Assembly (NCBI GenBank): GCA_964476565.1 | Contig: CAYZBG010000002.1 | Coordinates: forward strand, 53,956-117,955 | Source of the DNA: CAMAXB01 sp964476565 | GTDB lineage: Bacteria; Verrucomicrobiota; Verrucomicrobiia; Opitutales; Opitutaceae | Direction of reading: 5' to 3' | Length of the DNA stretch: 64,000 nt | In this document: positions 16,630-25,844 of the stretch, piece after piece | Numbering within the stretch: the stretch's first letter is position 1 | Layout: every line of letters begins with the position of its first letter | The notes under the pieces: model-generated | What the model was told of the DNA's origin: nothing | Databases searched by the model: none | The model's input: only the letters and a program-made list of their open reading frames with translations | Program-made: the position numbers and the translations under genes

Positions 16630-17123
16630 ACGGGAACGTCCGGTTTACGGCGAGTTTTTTGCTTGAGCAAACCGCGCACGCTCCACGCCAAAAGCAGGGC
16701 GTTGGCGCCGGCCGCGCACGCGAGCGAGCCGCCCACCGCACCCACCACTCCGGTGACGAGCGCGATCGCCACGAACGCCCGGTCGGCCCAGCCTCCAGCC
16801 CCGATCCGCACCAAGCCGGCCGCCAGCACCAGCCAGGTCGCCGCTCCGGCGCCCCAAGAGGCGAGTTCGCACGCGTTCGCCGCGGCGACCCGATCCTCCG
16901 TCCGCAGCACCACAGAAAGCGCCCAGAAGAGCAGTTGATTGAAGAACAGGAAGCCCGTGGCCAAGGCCGAGACCAAGGCTCCGTTGACTGGAAAATCCCC
17001 CTTGGCATCGACGGGCACGCGGCTCGCGATCGCACACCCGGTGCAACAGTACGCCGGCCGGCCCGGCTCCACCCGCACCGCCTTGAAGGGCAGACCGCAG
17101 TACGCGCAGGTCACCGAAGTCAT
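16626..17123 (-). CDS. Membrane protein with N-terminal metal-binding CxxC/CCxGC domain
   Basis: A 165-aa protein. The N-terminus has CAYCG and YCCTGC, the cysteine pattern of the metal-binding domain found at the front of copper P-type ATPases (CcoI type). Here it is attached to about four membrane helices instead of an ATPase. ATG 17123 places the Cys motif at residues 6-32; a longer frame to 17192 adds 23 unlikely residues. The role may be metal sensing or handling, which is inferred from the motif only. The 6S promoter overlaps its 3' end. Confidence 0.7.
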   Translation of the reverse strand: MTSVTCAYCGLPFKAVRVEPGRPAYCCTGCAIASRVPVDAKGDFPVNGALVSALATGFLFFNQLLFWALSVVLRTEDRVAAANACELASWGAGAATWLVLAAGLVRIGAGGWADRAFVAIALVTGVVGAVGGSLACAAGANALLLAWSVRGLLKQKTRRKPDVPV

Positions 17124-17299
17124 GGACGGATGGATCCCGTTGAAACGCCGAGGCGCAAAGCTACGGAGGAAAAATGAGGGGAGGAGTGACACGTTGACAT
17201 TCTCCTGACCGCAGCCCGTTTAGTTGCCCTCCTCTCAGGCGCCCGTTGTGGCGACGCATCGGCCAGAAAAATGGCCCCTCCTTTCCGTCGTCCCGAAAG

Positions 17300-17379
17300 G
17301 GAGCGGCGGCACTCCTGCCGCCGTGAGTATGCGCTGGCACTCCCGCACCCAAACCCGGCGGCAGGAGTGCCGCCGCTCC
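17300..17379. repeat. REP pair in inverted orientation (BIME-like)
   Basis: Two 23-nt REP elements, 17300-17322 (+) and 17357-17379 (-), each GGAGC followed by a hairpin GGCGGCA-CTCC-TGCCGCC. The two are inverted and identical, so the whole can form a large cruciform. They lie in the 347-nt gap between the DUF2017-like gene end and the metal-binding protein start, where no gene is visible. Further copies occur at 20051 and 28229. Confidence 0.85.
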
Positions 17380-17470
17380 TTGGCACGACAACGGAAACGG
17401 CGTTCGCCTCGCCCGCTCCGCGATGGGTGCGTCTCCGAGTCCCTTCGGGCTTCGACTGCATGTGTTCGCT

Positions 17471-17932
17471 TTATCCCTCCAGAATCGACGAATCGAGGTG
17501 TTGGATGATGAGCTCCTGGATCGTCGCGAGAAACAGGTAGCACATGAAGGTTTTCCGGACGATCTCCGGCAGCGCCTCCACCTCGACGTCACCGCTCTCC
17601 AGCAGATCGTCGGGCAGATCCTTGAGGAATTTGCCGCGCAGGCACAGACGCACCGAAGAGCAGGCGCGCGCGATCGCATCGGCGTTCTCCTCGTCGAAGG
17701 CCACCACGCCGGAGCTGAAAAACTCGCTGTCGAACAACGCCAGCAGCGTGCGCAGGTCGGCGTTCTGCGCCGCGATCAAATCGCGCTGCCACGGCTCGCG
17801 CACGTCCTCGTCCAGGTCCGTCATCGCCAGCGGTGCGGCCAGCTCGGCCTCGAGCGAATCGGCGACCCGCTTGATCACATCAAGCAGCGGCGCGACGACC
17901 GGCAGGCTGAGTTTCACCTCAATGCGCTTCAT
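17471..17932 (-). CDS. DUF2017-like protein downstream of clpS
   Basis: A 153-aa, mostly helical, soluble protein (KRIEVKLSLPVVAPLLDVIKR at the start, LRGKFLKDLPDDLLE near the middle). ATG 17932 overlaps the clpS stop by 14 nt, so the two are translationally coupled. In actinobacteria a DUF2017 protein is commonly encoded next to clpS, and I assign the name from context and general character. The sequence match is weak to my eye. A link to Clp adaptor function is inferred. Confidence 0.5.
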   Translation of the reverse strand: MKRIEVKLSLPVVAPLLDVIKRVADSLEAELAAPLAMTDLDEDVREPWQRDLIAAQNADLRTLLALFDSEFFSSGVVAFDEENADAIARACSSVRLCLRGKFLKDLPDDLLESGDVEVEALPEIVRKTFMCYLFLATIQELIIQHLDSSILEG

Positions 17933-18224
17933 CAGGTTCGAGTACGGCCGTGAGATGCCACTGCTGCAGCGCAAAGGCAAAATGTTCCGCCTGTTCCCGC
18001 AGGCCCGTCCACACCACCGAGCGGCCACGCTCGTGCACTTCGAGCATGTGCCGCCGCGCGGTCTGCTCGTCGAAGCCGAGCACCTTCTTGAAGACCAGCA
18101 CCACGTAGCTCATCAGATTGACGGGGTCGTTGAGCACGACCACCCGCCAGCGGTCCTCCAGCGCGAGTTCCGTCTCGCTGCGAACCGCCGGTTCGACGCG
18201 GGTCTTGGTCGCGGCCTCGATCAT
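17919..18224 (-). CDS. clpS: ATP-dependent Clp protease adaptor ClpS
   Basis: A 101-aa protein with the ClpS core: WRVVVLNDPVNLMSYVVLVF (the N-degron-binding NDxxN-type region), GFDEQTARRHMLEVHERGRSVV and the C-terminal REQAEHFAFALQQ helix. It delivers N-degron substrates to ClpAP. ATG 18224 overlaps the proS stop by 4 nt (ATGA), and its stop overlaps the next gene. The three form one operon, proS-clpS-DUF2017-like. Confidence 0.92.
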   Translation of the reverse strand: MIEAATKTRVEPAVRSETELALEDRWRVVVLNDPVNLMSYVVLVFKKVLGFDEQTARRHMLEVHERGRSVVWTGLREQAEHFAFALQQWHLTAVLEPDEAH

Positions 18225-19987
18225 GCCTTCGCTGCCGCCTCCTGGATGACGGCGACCAATTTCGCCTCGGCTTCGGCGAGCGGAATCTTGGCCACGTCCT
18301 TCGAGGCCCGGGCCTTTAGCTCGATCACGCCTTCCTTCAGGCCTTTGGCCCCGATGGTCAGACGCAGGGGAACGCCGATGAGGTCGGCATCCTTGAACTT
18401 CACGCCGGGTCGCTCGGCGCGGTCGTCGATCAGCACATCGGCACCGGCCCGTTCGGCCGCGGCCCCGAGCGCGCGGGCGAGCGTCATCGGCTCCTCCGCC
18501 TGGGGATCGAGCACGACAATCAGGACTTGGAAAGGCGCGATCGCCCAGGGCCACACAATGCCGTCGGCATCATGACTCTGCTCGATCACGGCCTGCAGCG
18601 TGCGACTCACGCCGATGCCGTAGCAGCCCATCACCATCGGATGCGACTGCTTCTGGTCGTCGGTGTAGACGGCGCCAAACTTGTCCGAGTACTTCGTGCC
18701 GAGCTTGAAGATGTGGCCGACCTCGATGCCGCGGCGCACCTGCAGGGGCTGGCCGTTCTTGGGATCGGGCTCGCCCGGCCGCACGCGGCGGAAATCGCCA
18801 AACGTGGTGATCGCGAGGTCGCGGGTCACGTTGACGTGGCGAAGATGGAAACCGTCCTTATTCGCGCCGGTGGTCCCGTTGCCAATGAGGCGGATCGCGT
18901 GATCGGCAAAGATGCCGGCGAGAGCCGACGGAGTGCGGATCGTGCCCTTGACCGCCCCGAGGCTGCCGGGCTTCGCGCCCATCACGGGTTCGATCTCCTC
19001 GGCGGTCGCCGGACGGAACAGACCGAAGCCGAGCGCGCCGAGCTTGGCCTCCTCGAGTTCGTCGTTGCCGCGCAGGATCACGAGGAAGGGTTTGCCGTCG
19101 CCGATGTAGACGAGGGTCTTGAACTGGCGATCCGCGGGCACGGCGTAAGGCGCGGCCTCGAGGGCGGCGATCGTCACCACGCCCGGCGTGGCGAACTCCT
19201 CGACCGCTCCGACCGGCGCGGCGTCCGTGAGATCGGCAGGCACGAGGGCGCTGGTGGCCTTCTCGCGGTTGGCCGCGTAGCCGCTCGCCTCGTTGTAGAT
19301 GACATCGTCGTCGCCGATCTCGGCCGGCACCATGAACTCGTGCGAAAAGCTGCCGCCCATCACGCCCGTGTCGGCCTCGACCGCGATGGCCGTGACGCCG
19401 ATGCGGCGGAAGAAGCGCTCGTAGGCGGTCTTCATGGCGAAGTAACTCTTCACCGCGCCCTCGTCGTTCGCGTCGAAGGAGTAGGCGTCCATCATCACGA
19501 ACTCGCGCGCACGCATCAGGCCGTAGCGCGGACGGATCTCGTTACGGAACTTGGTGCCGATCTGATAGAAATTCTTGGGCAGGTCGCGGTAGCTGGTGAT
19601 CTCGGCCTTCACGAGCGGCGTGATGACCTCCTCGTGGGTCGGCCCGAGCACGTACTCGGGGTCCGTGGGCCCGCGTTTGCCGTCCCCAGCGCTGTCGGCG
19701 CGGAACATGATCTCGCGGGCGGCGGCCCAGCGCGGTCCCTGCTCCCACAACTCGGCCGGATGCACGTGCGGCATCCACAGTTCGATCGCGCCCGCGGCAT
19801 CGAGTTCCTCGCGGCAGATCTGCGACAGCTTTTGCATCACGCGCAGGCCCAGCGGCATGTAGGTGTACAGCCCCCCGCCCAGCTTACGCACCAGGCCGGC
19901 GCGCACGAGCAGCTTGTGGGACGCGATCTCGGCGTCGGACGGGCTTTCCTTGAGGGTCGGGATGAAAAACTGGGACCAGAGCTTCAT
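18221..19987 (-). CDS. proS: Prolyl-tRNA synthetase (bacterial type with editing domain)
   Basis: A 588-aa class II aminoacyl-tRNA synthetase. Motif 2/3 regions include TKFRNEIRPRYGLMRAREF and MGCYGIGVSRTLQAVIEQ. Between them lies the YbaK-like editing insertion (about 230-390; TLVYIGDGKPFLVILRGNDELEE), typical of bacterial ProS. The C-terminal anticodon-binding domain is present. ATG 19987 (MKLWSQFFIPTLKE) is chosen over a longer frame. The first gene of the proS-clpS operon. Confidence 0.95.
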   Translation of the reverse strand: MKLWSQFFIPTLKESPSDAEIASHKLLVRAGLVRKLGGGLYTYMPLGLRVMQKLSQICREELDAAGAIELWMPHVHPAELWEQGPRWAAAREIMFRADSAGDGKRGPTDPEYVLGPTHEEVITPLVKAEITSYRDLPKNFYQIGTKFRNEIRPRYGLMRAREFVMMDAYSFDANDEGAVKSYFAMKTAYERFFRRIGVTAIAVEADTGVMGGSFSHEFMVPAEIGDDDVIYNEASGYAANREKATSALVPADLTDAAPVGAVEEFATPGVVTIAALEAAPYAVPADRQFKTLVYIGDGKPFLVILRGNDELEEAKLGALGFGLFRPATAEEIEPVMGAKPGSLGAVKGTIRTPSALAGIFADHAIRLIGNGTTGANKDGFHLRHVNVTRDLAITTFGDFRRVRPGEPDPKNGQPLQVRRGIEVGHIFKLGTKYSDKFGAVYTDDQKQSHPMVMGCYGIGVSRTLQAVIEQSHDADGIVWPWAIAPFQVLIVVLDPQAEEPMTLARALGAAAERAGADVLIDDRAERPGVKFKDADLIGVPLRLTIGAKGLKEGVIELKARASKDVAKIPLAEAEAKLVAVIQEAAAKA

Positions 19988-20050
19988 GAAGCCCGCCAAC
20001 GAAGCACCCGCCCCCGCATGGCGCAAATGAATTTAGGGCGGTGGACTGAG

Positions 20051-20073
20051 GGAGCGGCGACACTCCTGTCGCC
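20051..20073 (+). repeat. REP element, compensatory variant
   Basis: GGAGC followed by GGCGACA-CTCC-TGTCGCC. Compared with the copies at 17300 and 28229, both arms of the stem changed (G to A, C to T), preserving pairing. It lies 64 nt upstream of proS, on the left side of the restriction locus. Confidence 0.8.
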
Positions 20074-20123
20074 GGGTTCGAGTGCCAAACGGCGCCAACC
20101 CGTCCAGTCTCTCGGTTCGCCGC

Positions 20124-20156
20124 GAGAACGAGAACGATTACGAGAACGAGAACGAA
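20124..20156 (+). repeat. 33-nt GAACGA-type dispersed repeat, copy A
   Basis: A GAACGA-rich element built around ATTACG, flanked by GAGAACGA units. A second copy at 43806-43838 is identical over 33 nt in the opposite orientation, and a shorter variant is at 43926-43953. It sits in the 328-nt region (19988-20315) upstream of hsdR, with the REP element at 20051. Nothing gene-like is seen there. Confidence 0.85.
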
Positions 20157-20315
20157 GGGGCGCTCGAAGGCCAACGCCCATGGCAGGCAAAGTATTCGCC
20201 GGCTGGCGTTTCCCGTCGGATAGTTCTTCCCGTTTCGCCACGAATTTGTCTGAAAAAGGTCGCCGTAGCCGCGATATCAGGTCGCCTTCCTGCCGCCGTC
20301 ACCCGTCCCCTCCCG

Positions 20316-23300
20316 ATGCCCTCCAAGATCACGTACGAGCAAGAGCCGAATCCGAGGCCCTCGGTCGTCAGCGAGCAGGACATCGAGGAGGAGTTCATCG
20401 AGAAGCTGAAGGACCTGAAGTACACCGACCGTCCCGACATCCGTGACCGGGCCGCCCTCGAGGCCAACTTCCGCCAGAAATTCGAGGCTCTCAACCGCGT
20501 CCGCCTCACCGACGCCGAGTTCGCTCGCCTGCTCGACGACCTTGTCTCGCCTGACGTCTTCAAAAACTCCGTCCGCCTCCGCGAGAAAAACGACTTCACC
20601 CGCGACGACGGCACCCCGCTTTCCTACACCTTGGTGAACATCCGCGACTGGTGCAAAAACGACTTCGAGGTCGTCCACCAGCTCCGCATCAACACCGACT
20701 ACAGCCACCACCGCTACGACGTCCTCCTGCTCATCAACGGCGTGCCGGTCGCCCAGGTCGAACTCAAGACCCTGAGCGTCAGCCCGCGCCGCGCCATGGA
20801 GCAGATCGTGGACTACAAGGCCGACCCGGGCAACGGCTACACCCGCACGCTCCTCTGCTTTGTCCAGCTCTTCATCGTCTCCAACCGCACCGAGACCTTC
20901 TATTTCGCCAACAACAACGCCCGGCACTTTGCCTTCAACGCCGACGAACAGTTCCTCCCCGTCTATCGCTTCGCCGACCGCGCCAACAAGCCCATCACCC
21001 ACCTCGCCGAATTCGCCGACGCCTTCCTCCAAAAATGCGACCTCGGCCGCATGATCAGCCGCTACATGGTCCTCATCCAGAGCGAGCAAAAGCTCCTCAT
21101 GATGCGCCCGTATCAGATCTACGCCGTCCAGAGCATCGTGGACTGCATCGACCAGAACAACGGCAACGGCTACATCTGGCACACCACCGGCAGCGGCAAG
21201 ACCCTCACCTCCTTCAAGGCCTCCACGCTCCTCAAGGACAACCCCGCCATCGACAAGTGCCTCTTCGTCGTGGACCGCAAGGACCTCGACCGCCAGACAC
21301 GCGAGGAGTTCAACCGCTTCCAGGAGGGCTGCGTCGAGGAGAACACCAACACCGAGACCCTCGTCCGCCGCCTCCTGTCCGACGACAAGGCCGACAAGGT
21401 CATCGTCACCACCATCCAGAAGCTCGGCCTCGCCCTTGACGGCACCAACAAGCGCAACTACCGCGAGCGCCTCGCGCCCCTCTCTGCCAAGCGCCTCGTC
21501 TTCATCTTCGACGAGTGCCACCGCTCCCAGTTCGGCGACAATCACAAGGCCATCAAGGAATTCTTCCCCCGCTCCCAGCTCTTCGGCTTCACCGGCACGC
21601 CCATCTTCGAGGCCAACGCCACGCGCGTGCAGATCGCCGGCGAGGAGAAAACCCTCCGCACCACCGCCGACCTCTTCCAGCGCGAGCTGCACGCCTACAC
21701 CATCACCCACGCCATCGAGGACAAGAACGTCCTGCGCTTCCACGTGGACTACTACAAGCCGGCGGGCGAGGACGCCGCCCAGCCCGGCCGCATCCTTGAA
21801 AAGAAAGCCGTCGTCAAAGCCATCCTCGACAACCACGACGCCGCCACCCACGCCCGCCGGTTCAACGCCCTGCTCGCCACCTCCTCCATTAACGAGGCCA
21901 TCGAGTATCACGGCCTGTTCCAGTCCATCCAGGCGGAGCGCTTGGCCGCCGATCCCGCCTTCGTGCCACTGAAGGTCGCCTGCGTCTTCTCCCCGCCCGC
22001 CGACGGCGACGCCGACGTGCGCCAGATCCAGGAGGACCTGCCGCAGGAAAAGGTCGATAACGAGCAGGATCCCGAGGGCAAGAAGGCCGCCCTCCGCACC
22101 ATCATCGACGCCTACAACACACGCTACGGCACCGCCCACACCGTCGGCGAGTTCGACCTCTACTACCAGGACGTCCAGAAGCGCATCAAGGACCAACAGT
22201 TCCCCAACGCGGACCTCCCCCGCAAGGGCGCCGAGAAGATCGATGTCACGATCGTCGTGGACATGCTCCTCACCGGGTTCGATTCGAAGTTCCTCAACAC
22301 CCTCTACGTTGACAAGAACCTGAAGCACCACGGCCTCATCCAGGCCTTCTCCCGCACGAACCGCGTCCTCAACGCCACCAAGCCCCACGGCCAGATCCTC
22401 GACTTCCGCGCCCAACGCGACGCCGTGGACGCCGCCGTCACCCCCTTCTCCGGTGTCGAGCACCAGTCCACGGCCCGCGAGACCTCCCCCGCCGATCCCG
22501 CCCCCAACGTCGCCGAGAAACTCAGGACCGCCCTTGGCCAGCTCGGCGATTTCATGCGGTCGCAGGGCCTCGCCGCCCGGCCCGAGGATGTCCCCGCCCT
22601 GCGCGGCGACGAGGCCCGCGCCGCCTTCATCGAGCGCTTCCGCGAGGTCCAGCGCCTCAAGACCCAACTCGACCAATATACCGATATCGCCCCCGAAACC
22701 CAGGCCGAGGTCGAGCGCCTCCTGCCCCGCGACCAGCTCAACGCCTTCCGTGGCGTATATCTCTCCACCGCCCAGGCCCTCAAGGAGCAGCAGGGCCGGC
22801 CCGACGTGCCACCCAGTCCCGCGGTCGAGACGCTGGAGTTCGAGTTCGTCCTCTTCGCCTCCGCCGTCATCGATTACGACTACATCATGGCCCTGCTCGC
22901 CCGCTTCTCCAGCGAGGCCCCAAGCCGGCAGACCATGAACCGCGAACAGCTCATCGGCCTCATCCTTGCCGACGCCAAGTTCCTCGACGAGCGCGACACC
23001 ATCCGCGACTACATCAACACCCTCCAAGCCGGCCAGGGCCTCGACGAAAAGGCGATCCGCGACGGCTACCGTCAGTTCAAGAAAGCGCGCCACGCCACTG
23101 AACTCGCCGCCGTCGCCCGGAAACACGGCCTCGCCCCCGACCGCCTCGAAGCCTTCACCGACGCCATCCTCCAGCGCATGGTCTTCGACGGCGAACAGCT
23201 CACCGGCCTCCTCGAGCCCCTCGGCCTTGCGTGGAAAGCCCGACGTGTGGTGGAACTCGCCCTCATGGACGACCTCGTCCCCCTGCTCAAAAAGCGCGCC

Positions 23301-23342
23301 GCCGGCCGCGAAATCTCCGGCCTCAACGCCTACGAATTATGA
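20316..23342 (+). CDS. hsdR: Type I restriction enzyme, R subunit (HsdR)
   Basis: A 1008-aa restriction subunit. The N-terminal PD-(D/E)xK nuclease has RYDVLLLINGVPVAQVELK (about residues 132-150). The SF2 translocase has TTGSGKT (Walker A, about 289), IFDECHRSQ (DEAD-type box, about 398) and FGFTGTPIF. A helical C-terminal domain follows. It cuts unmethylated DNA after ATP-driven translocation, in complex with HsdM and HsdS. ATG 20316 (PSKITYEQEPNPRP) is chosen, because the longer frame from 20082 runs through dispersed repeats. Its stop overlaps hsdS by 4 nt. Confidence 0.95.
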   Translation: MPSKITYEQEPNPRPSVVSEQDIEEEFIEKLKDLKYTDRPDIRDRAALEANFRQKFEALNRVRLTDAEFARLLDDLVSPDVFKNSVRLREKNDFTRDDGTPLSYTLVNIRDWCKNDFEVVHQLRINTDYSHHRYDVLLLINGVPVAQVELKTLSVSPRRAMEQIVDYKADPGNGYTRTLLCFVQLFIVSNRTETFYFANNNARHFAFNADEQFLPVYRFADRANKPITHLAEFADAFLQKCDLGRMISRYMVLIQSEQKLLMMRPYQIYAVQSIVDCIDQNNGNGYIWHTTGSGKTLTSFKASTLLKDNPAIDKCLFVVDRKDLDRQTREEFNRFQEGCVEENTNTETLVRRLLSDDKADKVIVTTIQKLGLALDGTNKRNYRERLAPLSAKRLVFIFDECHRSQFGDNHKAIKEFFPRSQLFGFTGTPIFEANATRVQIAGEEKTLRTTADLFQRELHAYTITHAIEDKNVLRFHVDYYKPAGEDAAQPGRILEKKAVVKAILDNHDAATHARRFNALLATSSINEAIEYHGLFQSIQAERLAADPAFVPLKVACVFSPPADGDADVRQIQEDLPQEKVDNEQDPEGKKAALRTIIDAYNTRYGTAHTVGEFDLYYQDVQKRIKDQQFPNADLPRKGAEKIDVTIVVDMLLTGFDSKFLNTLYVDKNLKHHGLIQAFSRTNRVLNATKPHGQILDFRAQRDAVDAAVTPFSGVEHQSTARETSPADPAPNVAEKLRTALGQLGDFMRSQGLAARPEDVPALRGDEARAAFIERFREVQRLKTQLDQYTDIAPETQAEVERLLPRDQLNAFRGVYLSTAQALKEQQGRPDVPPSPAVETLEFEFVLFASAVIDYDYIMALLARFSSEAPSRQTMNREQLIGLILADAKFLDERDTIRDYINTLQAGQGLDEKAIRDGYRQFKKARHATELAAVARKHGLAPDRLEAFTDAILQRMVFDGEQLTGLLEPLGLAWKARRVVELALMDDLVPLLKKRAAGREISGLNAYEL

Positions 23343-24568
23343 CGCGACCGACCGCCACGCTGCGCGACTCCACGTCAGCCCTCATGCCCAAGCTGCGGTT
23401 TTCCGAGTTTCGGACCGGGCCAATGTGGGAAACCAAATCTCTCGGTTCCCTGGTCACAATCAGCACCGAGAAAGTCGGAGATAACGAGTGCGTACCGATG
23501 AGCATCACCTCGGGCGTGGGCTTGGTGAGCCAAATGGAAAAATTTGGCCGAGTAATCGCCGGCAGCTCCTACAAAAATTACCTTCTGCTGAAAAAGAATG
23601 ATTTCGCCTACAATAAGAGCGCAACGAAGGAGTATCCCCAGGGGTTTATTGCCCTGTATTCTGGCGATGCCCTAGCCGCTGTCCCCAATAGCATTTTCAC
23701 CTGTTTTCGCATCAACGGCGACTCACCGCTCCCCCAATACTTAAACTACCTCTTTCTCGGAAATCTGCATGGCCAGTGGCTGCGGAAGTTCATCGAGGTC
23801 GGCGCACGCGCCCACGGCTCACTGAGCATCGACGAGGACGATTTGCTCTCTTTGCCTGTGCCGATGCCGGGTGGGAAAACGACTCGGGCCGAACAACAAA
23901 AAATCGCCGAGTGCATGAGCACGCTGGACGAGCTGATCGGAGCCGAAAGCCAGAAACTTGACGCGCTCAAGGCCCACAAAAAAGGGCTCATGCAGCAGCT
24001 CTTCCCCCGCGAAGGCGAAACCCTCCCCCGCTTCCGCTTCCCCGAGTTTAGCGGACAATGGAATACCGCTCAGCTTGAGAGCCTCTGTGAAGGCATCTAT
24101 TCGGGCCGTGATAAAAATGATTCCGAAGGTGAATTCGACCTATACGGTTCGACTGGAATTATTGGGAAAACGGCAGCCCCAAGCCATGACGGTCAGCACA
24201 TACTTGTGGCGAGAGTCGGGGCAAACGCAGGATTGCTGAATAAGGCCAATGGAAAGTTCGGTGTTACCGACAACACCTTAGTTGTTAGCCCCAAGCCATC
24301 GACCCACATCGACTTCATTTTTCATTATCTTGGAAATGTTAAATTAAACCGCCTCATCTTTGGCTCAGGGCAACCGCTGATTACAGGGAGCATTTTGAAA
24401 GAACTCCCGGTGCAATTACCGACTCTTCCTGAGCAACGCAAAATCTCCGATTGTCTCTCGTCGCTCGACAAGCTGACCGCTGCTCAAAGTGAACGCGTTG
24501 CAATTCTCGCGACTCACAAACAGGGGCTCATGCAACAGTTATTTCCAGCCCCGGAGGCCCAAGAATGA
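23339..24568 (+). CDS. hsdS: Type I restriction-modification specificity subunit (HsdS)
   Basis: A 409-aa specificity subunit with two target-recognition domains, each followed by a conserved helical repeat: AEQQKIAECMSTLDELI...HKKGLMQQLFP (about residues 180-225) and PEQRKISDCLSSLDKLT...HKQGLMQQLFP (about 360-405). The recognition domains are less GC-rich than the neighbours, which is usual for exchanged HsdS specificity domains. The target sequence cannot be read. ATG 23339 overlaps the hsdR stop (ATGA), and its stop overlaps the next gene likewise. Confidence 0.93.
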   Translation: MTRPTATLRDSTSALMPKLRFSEFRTGPMWETKSLGSLVTISTEKVGDNECVPMSITSGVGLVSQMEKFGRVIAGSSYKNYLLLKKNDFAYNKSATKEYPQGFIALYSGDALAAVPNSIFTCFRINGDSPLPQYLNYLFLGNLHGQWLRKFIEVGARAHGSLSIDEDDLLSLPVPMPGGKTTRAEQQKIAECMSTLDELIGAESQKLDALKAHKKGLMQQLFPREGETLPRFRFPEFSGQWNTAQLESLCEGIYSGRDKNDSEGEFDLYGSTGIIGKTAAPSHDGQHILVARVGANAGLLNKANGKFGVTDNTLVVSPKPSTHIDFIFHYLGNVKLNRLIFGSGQPLITGSILKELPVQLPTLPEQRKISDCLSSLDKLTAAQSERVAILATHKQGLMQQLFPAPEAQE

Positions 24569-25740
24569 GCAGGCATTCGTTTACAAATCTTTGCGAACTC
24601 GCTGATTTTCTGCGCAAAGATCTAGCGCGAAAGAGGCTGATTCTCCTCTTCGGTCACAATGGAACGGGGAAGACGCGCCTTTCCACCAACTTCAAGGACA
24701 TAGCCAAAGCAACCGGCGAACCGGACACTCTATACTTCAACGCGTTCACTGAAGACCTATTTTCTTGGGACAACGATCTTGCTGAAGACAAAGAGCGAAA
24801 ACTTAAAATCAACAAAGACTCCCGCTTCATTACCGCACTATGGGAATTGGAAATGGATACCCGCATCCGCCCCCATTTGTCCCGCTACGGTGATTTTGAT
24901 TTCACAATCGATACAACCAACTGGGAGGTGAGCTTTTCCAGGGAATCACCAAATCCTGCCTATGATCCTAACGCCGCGCTTAATGAGGACGGCGAAAATC
25001 CGACAGGGGAACGGACCATCACGCGCAAAGACATCAAGATTTCGCGAGGCGAGGAAAATATATTCATTTGGTGCTTCTTCCTCGCACTCGTTCAAGTCGT
25101 GGTAGATGCCGACGACGGCAATTCTTACGATTGGGTTAAGTATATCTACATCGATGACCCGATCTCATCGTTAGACGAACACAACGCAGTTAAGGTCGCG
25201 CACGATCTGAGCGATCTGCTTACCGAGCCAGGTAATAACCTTCGGGTGGTCATCTCTACACACCATGTTCTCTTCTACAACGTGGTCGCCAACCAACTCC
25301 GAAAGAAGATCACAAAGTATTTTCTTACCAGATTCGACGAGCCAGAGACGTATTGGCTGGAAGACTGGGAAAATGTCCCCCCGTTTCTCCACCTCTGCAC
25401 TTTAGCCGATTTGTGCAGGGCTCGCGATGGCGGTGAACTAAGTAGTCATCACTTCACCATGCTGCGTCGTGTGCTGGAGCAGACGGCTGCCTTTTTGGGA
25501 TATCAATCTTGGGTAGAATTTCTAAAGCCACGGGCAGGCGAAACCAATCAGGCCTTTCAAAAACGAATTCTCGATCTCAACAGCCACGGCGACTGGGTGA
25601 TTTTCGAAAGCCCACAGATCGATGACTCGATGCGTTCGACCTTCCAGACGATTTTCGAAGATTTTCGACTCAGCCTACCATTCAATCCGGCGTGGTTCCC
25701 ACCGGCGGCTGCTTCGCCGCCACCGACCAACAACTCATGA
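24565..25740 (+). CDS. PrrC-like ATPase, putative tRNA anticodon nuclease
   Basis: A 391-aa protein, close to the 396 aa of E. coli PrrC. The N-terminal ABC-type ATPase has GHNGTGKT (residues 30-37), an SRGEE signature (160-164), Walker B YIYIDDP with D-loop SSLD (193-204), and STHH (231-234). In the C-terminal part R301-x3-E305 and H341 recall the R-x3-E and His of the PrrC nuclease site. PrrC is held silent by a type I enzyme and cleaves tRNA when phage disables restriction. Here it sits in the hsd operon, so the same role is inferred. The nuclease residues are not aligned rigorously. GC is lower than in the surroundings. Confidence 0.7.
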   Translation: MSRHSFTNLCELADFLRKDLARKRLILLFGHNGTGKTRLSTNFKDIAKATGEPDTLYFNAFTEDLFSWDNDLAEDKERKLKINKDSRFITALWELEMDTRIRPHLSRYGDFDFTIDTTNWEVSFSRESPNPAYDPNAALNEDGENPTGERTITRKDIKISRGEENIFIWCFFLALVQVVVDADDGNSYDWVKYIYIDDPISSLDEHNAVKVAHDLSDLLTEPGNNLRVVISTHHVLFYNVVANQLRKKITKYFLTRFDEPETYWLEDWENVPPFLHLCTLADLCRARDGGELSSHHFTMLRRVLEQTAAFLGYQSWVEFLKPRAGETNQAFQKRILDLNSHGDWVIFESPQIDDSMRSTFQTIFEDFRLSLPFNPAWFPPAAASPPPTNNS

Positions 25741-25844
25741 CCGCCACCGACCTACAAGGCCTCAGCAAAACCCTGTGGGCCATCGCCGCCGACGAGGCCG
25801 AGCTCAAATCCATCGAGGCGAAACTAAAGAAACGAAAGTCGTGA
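25737..25844 (+). CDS. 35-aa ORF resembling the first 17 residues of HsdM
   Basis: It starts MTATDLQGLSKTLWAIA. HsdM at 26556 starts MTATDQQRLGKTLWAIA, which is 14 of 17 identical, and at DNA level 43 of 51. The rest (ADEAELKSIEAKLKKRKS) is a charged helix unlike HsdM. It overlaps the PrrC-like stop by 4 nt (ATGA), and its own TGA overlaps the GTG of the kinase gene. It is probably a leftover hsdM start, and may now serve translational coupling. Confidence 0.55.
   Translation: MTATDLQGLSKTLWAIAADEAELKSIEAKLKKRKS

Noticed and set aside
20251..20262. Half-match (TTTGTCTGAAAA) to the GbsR operator upstream of hsdR
   Set aside because: Only one half-site fits; the inverted partner is absent, so it is likely chance.
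20277..23126. 949-aa open frame antisense to hsdR
   Set aside because: Same artefact of strong third-position GC bias; hsdR has intact motifs on the plus strand.
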